A stretch of DNA of 64,000 bases from Hygrocybe punicea (taxonomy: Eukaryota; Basidiomycota; Agaricomycetes; Agaricales; Hygrophoraceae). Location of the stretch: the NCBI GenBank assembly GCA_963556145.1, contig OY744464.1:1922001-1986000 (forward strand), read 5' to 3'. The position numbers were made by a program, and so were the translations under genes. This document shows, in pieces, positions 1-9,899 of the stretch; position 1 is the first letter of the stretch, and each line of letters opens with the position of its first letter. The notes beneath the pieces were generated by a model. The model searched no databases, was not told the DNA's origin, and saw nothing but the letters and a program-made list of their open reading frames with translations.

Positions 1-106
1 TACTGCCGGGAAGTGATGAGTATTTGGCAGGGTGGTTCGCACAGGCTCATACTGTGAGTTCCGAAATCCACCAACATTCCGGTTGCTGGGCTCATTCATA
101 TTTTAA

Positions 107-691
107 AGACCAAGTGACCCTTTGAAGCCTTCTGCGAACCATCTTAAGCAGGGTACTGGAGATTGGATGTCTTCAATAGCTGACATAGAATCGTTCATCA
201 ATCAGGTCTTCTTTATGGTTCATCCATCACTGCAACAAATCGGCAGTAAAGCTTTGGACAAGCTTAGGTCGGCCAACCTGATGGCTAAAGTTGCAGGATC
301 CTGGACATCCCATTTCACTGGGATTACGGTTATCATCAACCGGAAGACATTGGCACATCATGATGGGAATGGTATGCCACCTTGGTATGACTTCCTCCTG
401 GGTATCGGAGACTATCATGATTGCACTCTTGATATGCCCGACCTTGGACTGCAGCTCGATTACGGGCCCGGAACTGGCGTCTTCCTATGTGGCAACAGCA
501 TCAGACACGAAGTCACGGACTGGAGTGGTGGGGATCGAGTTTGCTATGCTCATTTCCTCAGGAAGAAAGTCTTGGAGCATCTAAATGTAGAATTGTCAGG
601 GTGGTCTAAGCAGAAAGATTTTTGTACCATCATTCCAGAGGTGAAATGTCGTGAATTGGGTATTAAAAAGGTGGCACATGTAGCAGCGTAA
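107..691 (+). CDS. TET/JBP-like 2-oxoglutarate/Fe(II) dioxygenase, 5' end incomplete
   Basis: The frame is open from 107 to the stop at 691; upstream exons probably lie left of the window. The double-stranded beta-helix signature is visible: an H-x-D iron-binding motif in AHHDGNG (about 350-370), then PWYDFLL, PDLGLQLDY, PGTGVFLCGN, the distal iron-binding histidine in SIRHEV, and GDRVCYAHF, where the arginine would bind 2-oxoglutarate. This arrangement is that of the fungal TET/JBP family, whose characterised members oxidise 5-methylcytosine or thymine bases in DNA. Such genes are expanded in basidiomycetes and are often carried by KDZ transposons, and a KDZ transposase follows on the same strand 550 bases downstream. 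No lesion is seen in the visible part. The family call is firm; substrate and activity are inference. Confidence 0.82.
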   Translation, partial: RPSDPLKPSANHLKQGTGDWMSSIADIESFINQVFFMVHPSLQQIGSKALDKLRSANLMAKVAGSWTSHFTGITVIINRKTLAHHDGNGMPPWYDFLLGIGDYHDCTLDMPDLGLQLDYGPGTGVFLCGNSIRHEVTDWSGGDRVCYAHFLRKKVLEHLNVELSGWSKQKDFCTIIPEVKCRELGIKKVAHVAA

Positions 692-1104
692 ACATCATTC
701 ATAAAATATGTACCCTTGTCCTGAACTTACGAAATATTACTTCTGTAACATTGCCATCAGCCTATCAGCAGGTTATAGTTCAGATTGTCCAACTTGAGTT
801 GCAGTAACAGGAATGAGAGCATCTCAATTGCGTATCTAGGCATCGAAAGGGAGGTCTGATCACGGTTGTCTCAAGTTCAGGCTTGCATGCTGCAAAAGCA
901 CTGCGCCTGGTATATGCCAGGGGGTCAAAGGTGGATAACATAACGTCGTTCCAAAGGTTGGTGCACACCGGTGCAGGTGGGGACTGGTATTCTGGTTGAC
1001 CATACTGGTGGGGTAACACTGATCTGCGCAAGTATGAGAAAACAAGGTGGTTGTCAGTATTGTCAGGCATGGCTGCGAACCATAAGACCTGCAGAAGAGT
1101 TGAC

Positions 1105-1200
1105 GGGAGCACGTGACATGTGTGTTTCAGAGCCATGATGTGACATGTCATGCCGACTCGTCGGACGTAACACGTCACACATCACGTGTCACCTGTAACA
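1105..1200 (+). promoter_or_regulatory. Cluster of CACGTG / TGACATGT-type motifs upstream of the KDZ transposase
   Basis: The 692-1240 gap holds no gene. Its last part carries two CACGTG boxes (1110-1115 and 1183-1188) among overlapping copies of GTGACATGT, ATGTGACAT and CGTGTCAC in both orientations, immediately before the transposase start. CACGTG is the usual E-box for bHLH factors, and such clusters can also be transposase-binding sites near element ends or promoters. A similar set of CACGTGACA and GTGTGACAC motifs recurs at 8600-8780. The function is inferred from position only. Confidence 0.3.
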
Positions 1201-1240
1201 TCAACATCAACCAATTGTAAACATCAACCACCTTGCAACA

Positions 1241-4200
1241 ATGCCCAAATTGTCCAAAGAGAAACATGGGAAGAAGAGGACAGCTCAAGAAGTCATCTTT
1301 GTTGAGAAAAAGATGAAAAATCGCACAAAATGGGTATCTAAACCAGTCGCAGGCGAGCTTCCCAAAAGTCCACAGAAATTCAGTCCAAAAAAGTCACCTG
1401 TGGATTCAAACCGTCAGCAAAGCATGTCCCCAGATGTGCCTCCCGACTCAGGTACACCGCAACCTCCAAAGCGCAAGACGGCGAAAGGCAATGTCAGCTA
1501 TTCCTTTACCTGCTTTGTAGTCACTCTGAATTATTGGCAGACCCAAAATTGTTACCTCAGGGAGTGGAATCCACTCCGCAACGAATATCTGAGGGAGATG
1601 TTGAGCATGGAAGCTCCACCTATTCCTGCCACCTGTCATATCTGCAAGAAGCAAGGTGGCCCCATTCGCTGCTTGAGCTGTCTCGGTCGTCCATTATTCT
1701 GTAAAGAATGTTGTCGAATCTCCCACCAGGGGACTCCATTCTACAAACTCAAATCATGGAATGGAAGCTGCTTCACCCCATCCTCATTACATGACATAGG
1801 ATTCTGCTTGCATCTTGGGCACGGCGGTGATCCATGTCCCTCCAATTCTGTTCGAGATGTCTGGGAGGATGTTGGGGAAGGCTCATCTTCGATGTCACAG
1901 ATTGAGAATGATCAGCTGTTGGTTGACTTGAACCAGGAAGATGATGATAACAACTCGGATGACAGTGTGCTGGTTATGGTTGATATTTCCGGAATCCACT
2001 GGCACTGTGTTCGCTGGTGTCATTGTTGGTCAAAAGACGAGCCACAATGGCAATTGTTCAAGACTGGTCTCTTTCCGGCAACATTCAAACATCCTTGCTC
2101 GGCATTTACCTTTCAAGTCCTGGATTACTTTCATGTCGATCAGGTTGAATGTAAGACTTCTGCCAACAATTTCTACTCAAAACTGTGCCGGCTTACAAAT
2201 AATGCCTTTCCTGACACCGTATCGGTGAGTCTCCATCTTAAAGGCTGTATTTATGGATGGTGATGGTGGAATGGACCTGTCAAATAGGACCGCTATAGAG
2301 AGCTCATGAGGGTCTCACGGCAATGGTGTGACATCAAAGTTCGGAAATGGTTTGGTTATGGCCACGACACCGACAAAGAACCAGGCAACGGCGACCTCGC
2401 TTTCTTCTGCCCAGCATGCCCACAGCCGGGCATCAACCTCCCTGATAACTGGAAGGAATTGCCTAATCCGTTAGTAAAATGGACCTGCCAATGTTTATTG
2501 AAAGTAACATTTTCACAGGTGGTTGTTTCGGAGAAGCCTCGTGGTGGATGGAAATTTTACTGCGGAACACATGCACATGAGGAATCCTGGCGATAATGTG
2601 GAGCTTACGAATGGAACTGGGTATTTTGTGCAAAGAGCTCCCTATGAAGAGCACATCAAGGAAGCCGTGGAGGTCAAACAGGTGCAAAATTCATTTGTTG
2701 TGGTCTTAGGTTCCAAACTCAAACTTGCATTAGAAATCATCATGTTCCAAGCACAGAGCAGTCACCTAGAGCAATGCAAACAATAAGAACCTGGAATCCA
2801 CAGGGGTTGGTGCCTGTGCCTGTGCGAGGCATGGATGCTTCGTTCCGCACAGCATGGTGGATTTTCAGAAGGGTGAAAGGTAATGAGGTCAGGTCAGAAT
2901 GTCCTCGACGTGACCTGAAATCCTCGTCAGGCAAATGAACATAGACTACTCAATATGTGAAGCCCTCAAGTACAACACCGAAGGCATGCGGCAAGCTCTC
3001 TTGTTCTATGATGTGATATGTGAGTGGACAGTGAATTTTGGTAGACGTGTGAAGCAGAGTAGTTTTTTGGATGCACCTACCATGGAATTGATCTTTGGTA
3101 TCGGAAAATTCCATTTAAATGCTTACAAGGACGACTGCTTTCCAAAATTCTCACCCAACTTTATTCGTGGTGCTGGGCAGCTGGATGGAGAACAGATGGA
3201 AACTCTGTGGGCGATCATCGAGTTGATCTCACGCATCACAAAGTACATGACCAAGGCTCACCGGCGGGAGATTTTGGATGACATGATGAGACATTCAAAC
3301 TGGAAAAAGTTGGTTGGAATGAGTATGCAACAACCATCATCTTTCTCCTGGTTTGATACTCATCCTGTGAACAGTAAAAATGTTGATAGCAAAACATAAA
3401 ACAGCCATCAGGGTCAAACGAGAAAGCATGGAGGCATATCAAGATTTGTCAAGTTCATTGGATCCTGCATTGGTGAAAAAGTGGAGTGAAAGCCAAACTT
3501 TCGCTGAATCACAGCGTGGGGATGCACTGAAAATTTATCAAGTTGCTTTGAAGCAAGGTCAGTGATATTTCCTCCCTATAGTAGTGATGAATGAACAGTT
3601 CGTAGCACCAACTATGGTGGAAATACGTCTGACATTGGGGAGGAACGCCAAGGGGGAAGCAGGAGATTCCAATGCAGTGGCCTGGTTAGTGTCCAGGCTA
3701 AATATTGAACAAGCTCAGTATGTTCCTCACATTATATCATCACTTTCCTGTTCACAATTCTGAATTTCAGGGACAATCTCACTCATGATATGCGAAAGCT
3801 TAAAAAAGCCGTTTCCATAGCGGAACAAAACAAGATTATGGATCGACGAAAACGGTTACAAAGCAGGATTGATGCCTTCCAGAGGAAGACAACCTTTCTA
3901 CTCAATGGGCATGACGTGGAGGAAGAGGATTGGGAGGAAAAGGATAAAACATCCCCGGATGATGTTGGCATGTCCGATGATTCACAAGATTCCGCATCAG
4001 ATGAGGAAGGAACAGATTATGAAGAAGATTGTGATCCTATCCTAGCAGAAAACGCTCATATCAGTTTGCCTTCTAAAATAGGAAATGAGGTATGTAAAAG
4101 GGTGGGATGGATTGAAATGGCTTCACAAGAAATGGAGCTTCGAAAAGGGCAAGCTAACGAGTCCCTGGAGAAAATACGTTTCGCTCTGGGACATAAAGCA

Positions 4201-4751
4201 TTGCTTTATCGAACAAGGATTAGGAAGGCCAAAGGACAAAAGGCCAAGACACGGACTTGGGGAGCCATTCGTCATGCAGATGTGGCTTTGCGTGAATGTG
4301 TGAGGTCTTATGGTCAAGCTCGTAGGGCATTGGTAAACCTGGGTGCGGACAACGAAACATTGGCACATTACCAAGAAATTCGTAGAGAGGATTTGAAGCT
4401 TAGTGGAGATGTTGTGGAAGAAAACAGATTTGGGCAAAAGAGTGATGCATTGGCATGGTTTTGGAGAATGGGTGACCAGAACAAGGAACAGGAGGACAAC
4501 TGGATGTCAGAATGTGAGTTATCAAATGAGATCTACCACAATACACCATTGAAGTTGTAGTAGTTTACAGAGTGAACTGGTTGAGAGCGAAGGCTAGAGC
4601 AGAGAGAGCAGGGGAAGAGGAAACAACGGTGTTGGCAGAGATGAAGTTTACCATAAGATGGTATAGGTTTCAACAACGACTGTGGCAGGAAAGAGCGAGA
4701 CGAGCACTGCAGTCTTCAAGGCAGGGAAGGGGACATTCACGCATATGCTGA
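1241..4751 (+). pseudogene. KDZ-family transposase with CxC2 zinc-cluster domain, nearly intact
   Basis: This is a multi-exon DDE-type transposase of the Kyakuja-Dileera-Zisupton superfamily. Exon 1 starts at the ATG at 1241 with a basic tail, then a CxC2 cysteine cluster (CHICKKQGGPIRCLSC to CKECC, about 1630-1720). Introns follow at about 2225-2287 and 2476-2518. Family landmarks continue in order: DGNFTAEHM, CACARHGCF (about 2812-2836), YDVICEW, IGKFHLNAY, GQLDGEQMETLW and RREILDDMMRHSNWKK. The C-terminal segment continues past 4560 to a stop at 4749-4751, reading NWLRAKARAERAGEE and WYRFQQRLWQERA, which requires a short intron or frameshift near 4514-4555. An in-frame TAG at 2767-2769 replaces a probable CAG codon. 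The gene is therefore a recently inactivated copy, or the lesion is a sequencing error. It pairs with the TET/JBP gene upstream. Confidence 0.85.
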
Positions 4752-5089
4752 GAAGCAAGTTGTAATGTGGAAAATATTTGCAGAAGCGGCGAAGAAGGGT
4801 TTTCCAGTGGATGTTCTTGAATAGTAACAGGCAAATTTCTTTCGGAGTCAAATATTGGTTTTATTTAATGCTCATTGCATATGAACATCATGTCCAATGA
4901 GGCACATCCGATATTGTTGGGCAATAAATATCCAACACATGGTAGACGGGCTAACGTGATTGGTGCCCCCATGTCAGCCAATCCAATGGAAATGGGAACC
5001 TAATATCCTGCCGATGTTGTCGTAGTGTGTCATAAATAGCCTGCTTGTCCAAGATGGGTTGGATAAGAAGATGGGTGGGATCAAATACA
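4752..5089. other. Gap between the KDZ gene and the tandem array; no gene seen
   Basis: No convincing reading frame, RNA gene or terminal inverted repeat was recognised. The stretch becomes similar to the 44-bp repeat towards its right end (GGGCAATAAATATCC at about 4918-4932), so degenerate repeat copies probably begin here. Confidence 0.4.
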
Positions 5090-5740
5090 AGTGGGGAATA
5101 AATATCACACCCAGCTGGGCCCATCCAATGCCAGTGGGGAACAAATATCTGAACCCATCTCGGCCCATCCAATGCCAGTGGGAAATAAATATCCCACCCC
5201 ATCTCGGCCCATCCAATGCAATTGGGGAATAAATATCCCACCCCATCTTGGCCCATCCAATGCAATTGGGGAATAAATATCCCACCCCATCTCGGCCCAT
5301 CCAATGCAATTGGGGAATAAATATTCCACCCCATCTCGGCCCATCCAATGCAATTGGGGAATAAATATCCCACCCCATCTCGGCCCATCCAATGCCAGTG
5401 GGAAATAAATATCCCACCCCATCTCGGCCCATCCAATGCAATTGGGGAATAAATATCCCACCCCATCTTGGCCCATCCAATGCCAGTGGGAAATAAATAT
5501 CCATCCCCATCTTGGCCCATCCAATGCTACCCCATCCCATGCCAGTGGGAAATAAATATCTGACCCCATCTCGGCCCATTCAATTCTAGTGGGCAATCCT
5601 TATTTCTAACTTTATGGGCCCATTCAATACCAAGGGACAGAAATATCTCGGCTCATCTCGGCCCATCCAATCCTATAGGTCTGGATAATATCTCGGCCCA
5701 TCTTGGCCCATCCACTGGGATTGGGGGTTTAGCTCATGGG
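5090..5740. repeat. 44-bp tandem minisatellite (array A)
   Basis: About 14 head-to-tail copies of a 44-bp unit contain CGGCCCATCCAATGCAATTG followed by GGGAATAAATATCCCACCCC. The period is exact in the central copies (for example the AAATAT steps at 5231 and 5275). Each unit holds the inverted repeat CCAAT-GCA-ATTGG, which could form a small hairpin. Copies alternate between GCAATTGGGG and GCCAGTGGGA variants and become degenerate at the right edge. The long frames read through the array are stop-free only because 44 is not a multiple of three and the unit lacks stops. A degenerate block of the same family lies at 56.2-56.96 kb. Confidence 0.9.
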
Positions 5741-5748
5741 CTCCCCCA

Positions 5749-6530
5749 ATGTTACTGGTTGAAAATCCGATGCAAGGTGTGTTGCATTCGCTCCTGCAGA
5801 TATCTGCAGCTCATCCAAGGAAACAAAGTGAGCTGGGGATGTATTCAGACCTTCACTATGACAACAAGTTGAAGGCACAGTTTGACACGATGTGGAATGG
5901 GTGCACACTCAATGGTATCCCGTCCAAGGAACGCATCAATTTGGTCAAAAAATTCACATGAGAAGATTGGTTGAAGGAGACTGAGGACTTCTGATCAGAG
6001 ATCTAGGAGAAGTGTGAGGCTGAGTACATGGATGCCATGAATAGCTGGAAGTCACACACTGAGGAACACCTGAGAATTATGCAACGTGAGTTCTGCCATA
6101 ACCACTTTGAAGTCTATGACCTACCATGATGCCAGGGCGCTCGCGAACCTAGATGCAGTACTTCCACCTTTTGCAGATGCCATCTCCAAGTACACAGGCA
6201 TGGTCACAATTGTCACAATTATTGGCCCCTCGTGTGAGGATGGCAATGTTATCATTGAAAGGTTAGTGAGGCCGGCAGCTAAATCCAATATGAATAACTA
6301 ACTGTGATGAATAGCACTCAATCTGTCACATCGAAGGACAAGGACAGACAAACGTGGGCACAGGCTGACATATCTGGATACTGTGCTTTCCAAGATTCAC
6401 TGTTCAATTATGGGCGAAGCTATTATTGTGCGTTTGATGAGAGACTCAGGTAGATTTGTATGCTGATGCAGTATTCACAGCTGAAGCGGAATTCCTGGCA
6501 CACGTGAACCATGATGATGTGACCTCCTCC
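5749..6530 (+). pseudogene. Decayed gene of a repeated Agaricomycete family, function unknown
   Basis: Two blocks of coding-like sequence are separated by stops. The first (about 5749-5960) includes MYSDLHYDNKLKAQFDTMWN and SKERINLVKKF. The second (about 6086-6300) includes NLDAVLPPFADAISKYTGM and TIIGPSCEDGNVI. A weaker tail continues to about 6530. This layout resembles a multicopy family of uncharacterised Agaricomycete proteins often found beside transposons; that recognition is from memory and is tentative. In-frame stops at about 5961, 5991 and 6003 show decay. No catalytic motif is evident. It is cut on the right by the hAT element starting at 6539. Confidence 0.45.
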
Positions 6531-6538
6531 AGACCTAT

Positions 6539-7673
6539 TAGTGTTGCCGAAGTTCAGTTGGGTCCAGTTCCAACCCTTTGTGGTGGAACCGCGAACCGAA
6601 CTTTGGGTCCAGTTTGGCACTGGGCCAAACCTGGACCCAGATGGCATTGAACCATCTCTCCGCGTTCAGTCTGAACCCTGGACCGAGGTGGGCTCACCCC
6701 ATGAGCTCTGTTCTCCTCGCAAATGGCAGGCACGTATCAATTGATATGGCGCTGCACTTCGTGAGGTAGTTGGGCTGCAGGGGAGCCGTCCAGTGCTGCT
6801 GCTGCTGCTACTGCTGTTGCCGTTGCCACTGTTGCTGTTGCTGCTGCTGCTGTGGCCATTGCTGCTGCAACTGCTGCTGCTGCTGCTGTTGTTGTGGCCG
6901 TTGCTGCTGCAGCTGCTGTTGCCATTGGCATTGGCATTGCTGCTGCTGCTGCTGCTGCCGCCGTTGCTGTTGTTGCTGCTGCTGCTGCCGGCATTGGATG
7001 AGCTGCCATGGAAATGGGAGTGCAGGCTACACCCACGCTCCCGTTATCCTTCTTGGTGCCAAATACCTTGCGAATGATGTCCACGTGTCAGTTGACGCGT
7101 CAGCTCGTGTTCGCAAGGTTCCTTGGCGTTGGATGGCTTGATGCAGCACAAGCTGCTGCTGCTGTTGCTGCTGCTGGCTGTTGCCATTGCCATTGTTGCT
7201 GTTGCCATTGCCATTGCCGTTGCCGGTGGTGGTGGTGGTGGTGGTGGTGGTGGTGGTGGTGTTGCGGCTGTCCCGCGTCTGTTGGCGTTGGTGTTGGGAT
7301 CCATGTTGTGCCATGGTGGTGTGCTCGCAATGTGGTCGCGGTCAAGTTGCCTGTGGCAGATAATATTAGTAAAGTTAAGAAATTTTATGAGACTTACCTG
7401 TATTCACAAACGTGACATTTTGTTGCGTTCATTGGCCTTGCATTGTTGCGGTGTTGGTGAAGAAACCTTACAGGTAATGGTCACATGATACCGTTTAACA
7501 CGAAAAAGTAAGTAAAGAAATCCCAAAAACAAATGAAATCAATACCTTAAAAATATCTGCATTCACGGTTTGGACGCGGTTTGGAGCCATTCAGGAAATC
7601 CGGCAGGCCTCGAAACCTGGAACTGAACCCACGGTCCGGTTCAGCACTTGACTGAACTTAGACTGAACCTAGG
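6539..7673. mobile_element. hAT-like non-autonomous element, copy 1, right end uncertain
   Basis: The element begins with TAGTGTTGCC at 6539, the same terminus as the defined copies at 12049, 20462 and 54401. From here to about 7520 it is collinear with the 12049-12811 element: GAACCGAACTT and CTGGACCCAGATGGCATTGA on the left, then the trinucleotide-repeat core, then GTTGGGATCCATGTTGTGCC and TAATATTAGTAAAGTTAAGA on the right. Bases 7521-7673 are absent from copy 2. The matching right terminus and target duplication were not found, probably because a fold-back element sits at 7674. The core is dominated by GCTGTTGCC/CTG-type repeats (about 6790-6990 and 7150-7260) and a GGT run at about 7222-7260. 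Confidence 0.6.
7044..7432 (-). CDS. Putative spliced mini-gene inside hAT copy 1
   Basis: On the minus strand an ATG at 7432 opens a short exon reading MNATKCHVCEYR. A 47-base intron follows (7351-7397), with donor GTAAGT, a CTTTACTAAT branch-like sequence and a CACAG acceptor. Exon 2 continues QLDRDHIAST and enters a polyproline and A/T/M-rich tract encoded by trinucleotide repeats, ending at 7044. The same exon-intron layout is kept in the second copy at 12422-12708. The two cysteines in CHVC, with a downstream histidine, suggest a possible zinc-binding patch. Conservation of the splice sites is the only evidence of coding; the low-complexity half may be a by-product of repeat expansion. 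Confidence 0.35.
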
Positions 7674-7927
7674 GCGGGTTTTGCCACGGGTACGGGTACA
7701 TGTAGGGTACGGGTACGGATTCCTGGACCCGCCAGCTTTTTTTTAAGCCCGGGATCGTCCAAAACGGTCAAGTATTGAGCTAGATATGCTCAAAATACTC
7801 CAATGAGGTATTTTGAGCATATCTAGCTCAATACTTGACCGTTTTGGATGATCCCGGGCTTAAAAAAAAGCTGGCGGGTCCAGGAATCCGTACCCGTACC
7901 CGTACCCGTACCCATAACAAAACCCGC
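7674..7927. mobile_element. Fold-back (long hairpin) element
   Basis: Two arms of about 120 bases are nearly perfect inverted copies around a 9-base spacer (7799-7807). The left arm begins GCGGGTTTTG and the right arm ends CAAAACCCGC. The inner about 55 bases of each arm differ at one position (CGTCC against CATCC). Terminal parts contain CGGGTA/CCCGTA hexamer repeats whose number differs between the arms. It encodes no protein. High arm identity implies recent origin or gene conversion. A diverged relic of the same inner sequence lies at about 52600-52640. Confidence 0.8.
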
Positions 7928-7936
7928 GGGTTTACC

Positions 7937-8420
7937 CGTACCCGTGCAATACAGTAACGACAACGGCAAGGACGATAAGTACAAGGGGGACGAGGATGAG
8001 GGCGAGGGCGGCAGGGGCAAGGACGATGAGGACGATGATGGGGACGACGACGATGAGGACAACGAGGATGGCGAGGAACATGAGGACAATGAGGACGACA
8101 ATGAGGACTACAGGAATGGGGACAGGGGCAACGGACGACAGACAACAAAGACGGTGAGGACAGCGAGGACAAGGATGGGGAGGAAGTAGACAGCTCACAG
8201 TCACCTCGCGACCACGCACCTTCGCGTCAAGTGACGTGGGTGGGGTGTTCACGAGGTTACCAGGGACGAATCGACAGCCAAGAAAAAAATGGGGAACAAT
8301 GGCAGTGGCAGCGGCAGCAGCAATGGCAGTGGCAGCGTAAGCGGGACCGGAAACAGCAACGGCAGCAGCAGCAGGACCGGGGCCAGGAACGGTAGCAGCA
8401 GCTGGCACTGGCATTGGTCA
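7937..8420. repeat. Low-complexity purine-rich and CAG/GGC-type repeats
   Basis: From about 7945 to 8170 the plus strand is built from GAC, GAGGAC and GACGATGAG units. From about 8290 to 8410 it is built from GGCAGTGGCAGC units. Frames here give acidic or Ser/Gly-rich homopeptides on one strand and their complements on the other, so they are not taken as genes. The composition matches the cores of the hAT elements at 6.5, 12 and 28 kb, and this may be a core that has lost its ends. Confidence 0.6.
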
Positions 8421-8686
8421 TGGCAGGGGGAGTGGAGCAGATGGGGAGGAGGACAAGTGACAGGTGATATGAGATGAGGGCGGGGAATCCCCCCACCTTC
8501 TTTGTACCTATGTAGAATACATAAATGACTTGCCACTGACTTGGCCTGAAAGTTAAGACACATCTCTGTTTAATTTCTAACCTACATAGAATACATAAAT
8601 GACTTGCCAGTTACCAAACGCGTGTATCACATGATGATCAACAAAGCGTGTCTACACGTGACACATCATAGAAGTATCACAACATG

Positions 8687-8718
8687 TGATGTCACGCTGG
8701 GCGCCCAGCGTGACATCA
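8687..8718. repeat. Perfect 32-bp palindrome within a cluster of GTGACAC motifs
   Basis: The sequence TGATGTCACGCTGGGC and its exact reverse complement abut at 8687-8718 without a spacer. Around it (8600-8780) are CACGTGACAC, ATCACATGATGAT, GTGACACATGTGTGACAC and CAACACAACGTGTCGG, many themselves near-palindromic. Nearby, a 30-base direct repeat (TAGAATACATAAATGACTTG) occurs at about 8513 and 8586. This could be a terminal or subterminal part of a transposon, possibly the KDZ unit on the left whose promoter shares CACGTGACA, but no matching end was located. Confidence 0.6.
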
Positions 8719-8819
8719 TCCCATATTGTGACACATGTGTGACACAGTCAACACAACGTGTCGGGTCACATGAACAAATAACCACAAGACCAAATAACTA
8801 CAAGCCCATCAAACGCGGT

Positions 8820-9890
8820 TGAAATATTCATCTTACCTCACTACCACCACTACCACCTTTGATGACACTACAGGATCTTGGGTTGTTGTACCGGGCAACA
8901 ACCAGAGACTCTGCAGTGTCATTGGCATAACTGGTATGTGATTTCCTTGGGATTTGTTGCTCATGTCCATTTAGTTCACAGGTCTACTTTATTTACTGGG
9001 TATGTTCCTTTTTCTGCCTTGGTCATGTTTGCATTTAGGTAAGGGATTTCTATTGCCTGATTACTAACAGTACTCTTTTCAAGGTTTACTTCGCAGTGAA
9101 TATGGTGGCATCTCTGCATGCCCAACCATCGGTGGCTGGTCCTCAGCAATAAGCGCTGGCCACCATGGGTCTTCGATTAGGAATTCAGGGAGGGTGAATC
9201 CACCTGAGTTCCTTGCTGGGCAACCTACTTGTAGCGGGCCCGGTGGCATCGACAAAATTTTATTGGGTAAGTCTCATTTTCATTATTAATCTTTGTATTA
9301 GTGACATTGTACCGACAGGTGATGTCTTTTATTTGTCTCAATTTTTTGTTTTGTGTTTTGTTTGTATATTTCCATTGTCTGTTCCATAATGGTTGTTATG
9401 TGTTAGAAACATTTTGGACTTTGTCAGTCAGTCTTAATCAAGAAGGAGAAGAGCTCCTCCTTCGAGATTGAGACAGAATGACTTTTGTTTGAAACTTTGT
9501 TTTCTTCAAAGAGTTCTTTTCACACTCAAATTTGTTATTTCGAATTGTTGTACTTTATGCATGTAATGTGAAGTGTTATTGGCCAGCATAGAGTATTTAT
9601 TGAATTTTATCACCTCTAACCCTAACCCTAAGTCACTGGCAGAAAAGTTGGGCGGTGCATGGAAATAATATTCAGACATCTGCTGAAGATGAAAATACTT
9701 GAGTACATAGAAGAATCGTACTTGATTGAACCAGCATCTTGTCATGTATTTGGTTGTCTGAAACTTGACCAGACAAGATAAGTCTCCCAGATTGCCCAGT
9801 CACACCTATTGGCTAGATGAGATGACAACCTCTGGTGAAAACCAGCTCATGCTTGTTGAGCAAAATATTTCCCAGTATGAACAAATTCCC
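8820..9890. other. No convincing gene; short interstitial telomere-like motif
   Basis: Short coding-like pieces flanked by splice-like signals can be read at about 8855-8935 and 9085-9270, but they do not join into a recognisable protein. The stretch includes CTAACCCTAACCCTAAG at 9616-9632, just over two units of the common fungal telomere repeat. Nothing else was identified. Confidence 0.4.
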
Positions 9891-9899
9891 ACAAGATGG

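Noticed and set aside
4951..5596. Three overlapping long minus-strand reading frames with DIYSPIALDGPRW-type repeats
   Set aside because: They are read from the 44-bp tandem array in three phases; the period is not divisible by three and no start, splice or family evidence exists.
5090..5740. CRISPR-like array
   Set aside because: Units are contiguous with no unique spacers, and the genome is eukaryotic.
6770..7345. Poly-Cys, poly-Leu, poly-Ala and poly-His frames
   Set aside because: All six frames of the trinucleotide repeats are open; only the short spliced minus-strand frame has independent support.
7823..8560. Ser/Pro-rich and acidic frames on opposite strands
   Set aside because: Low-complexity DNA without splice signals or recognisable domains.
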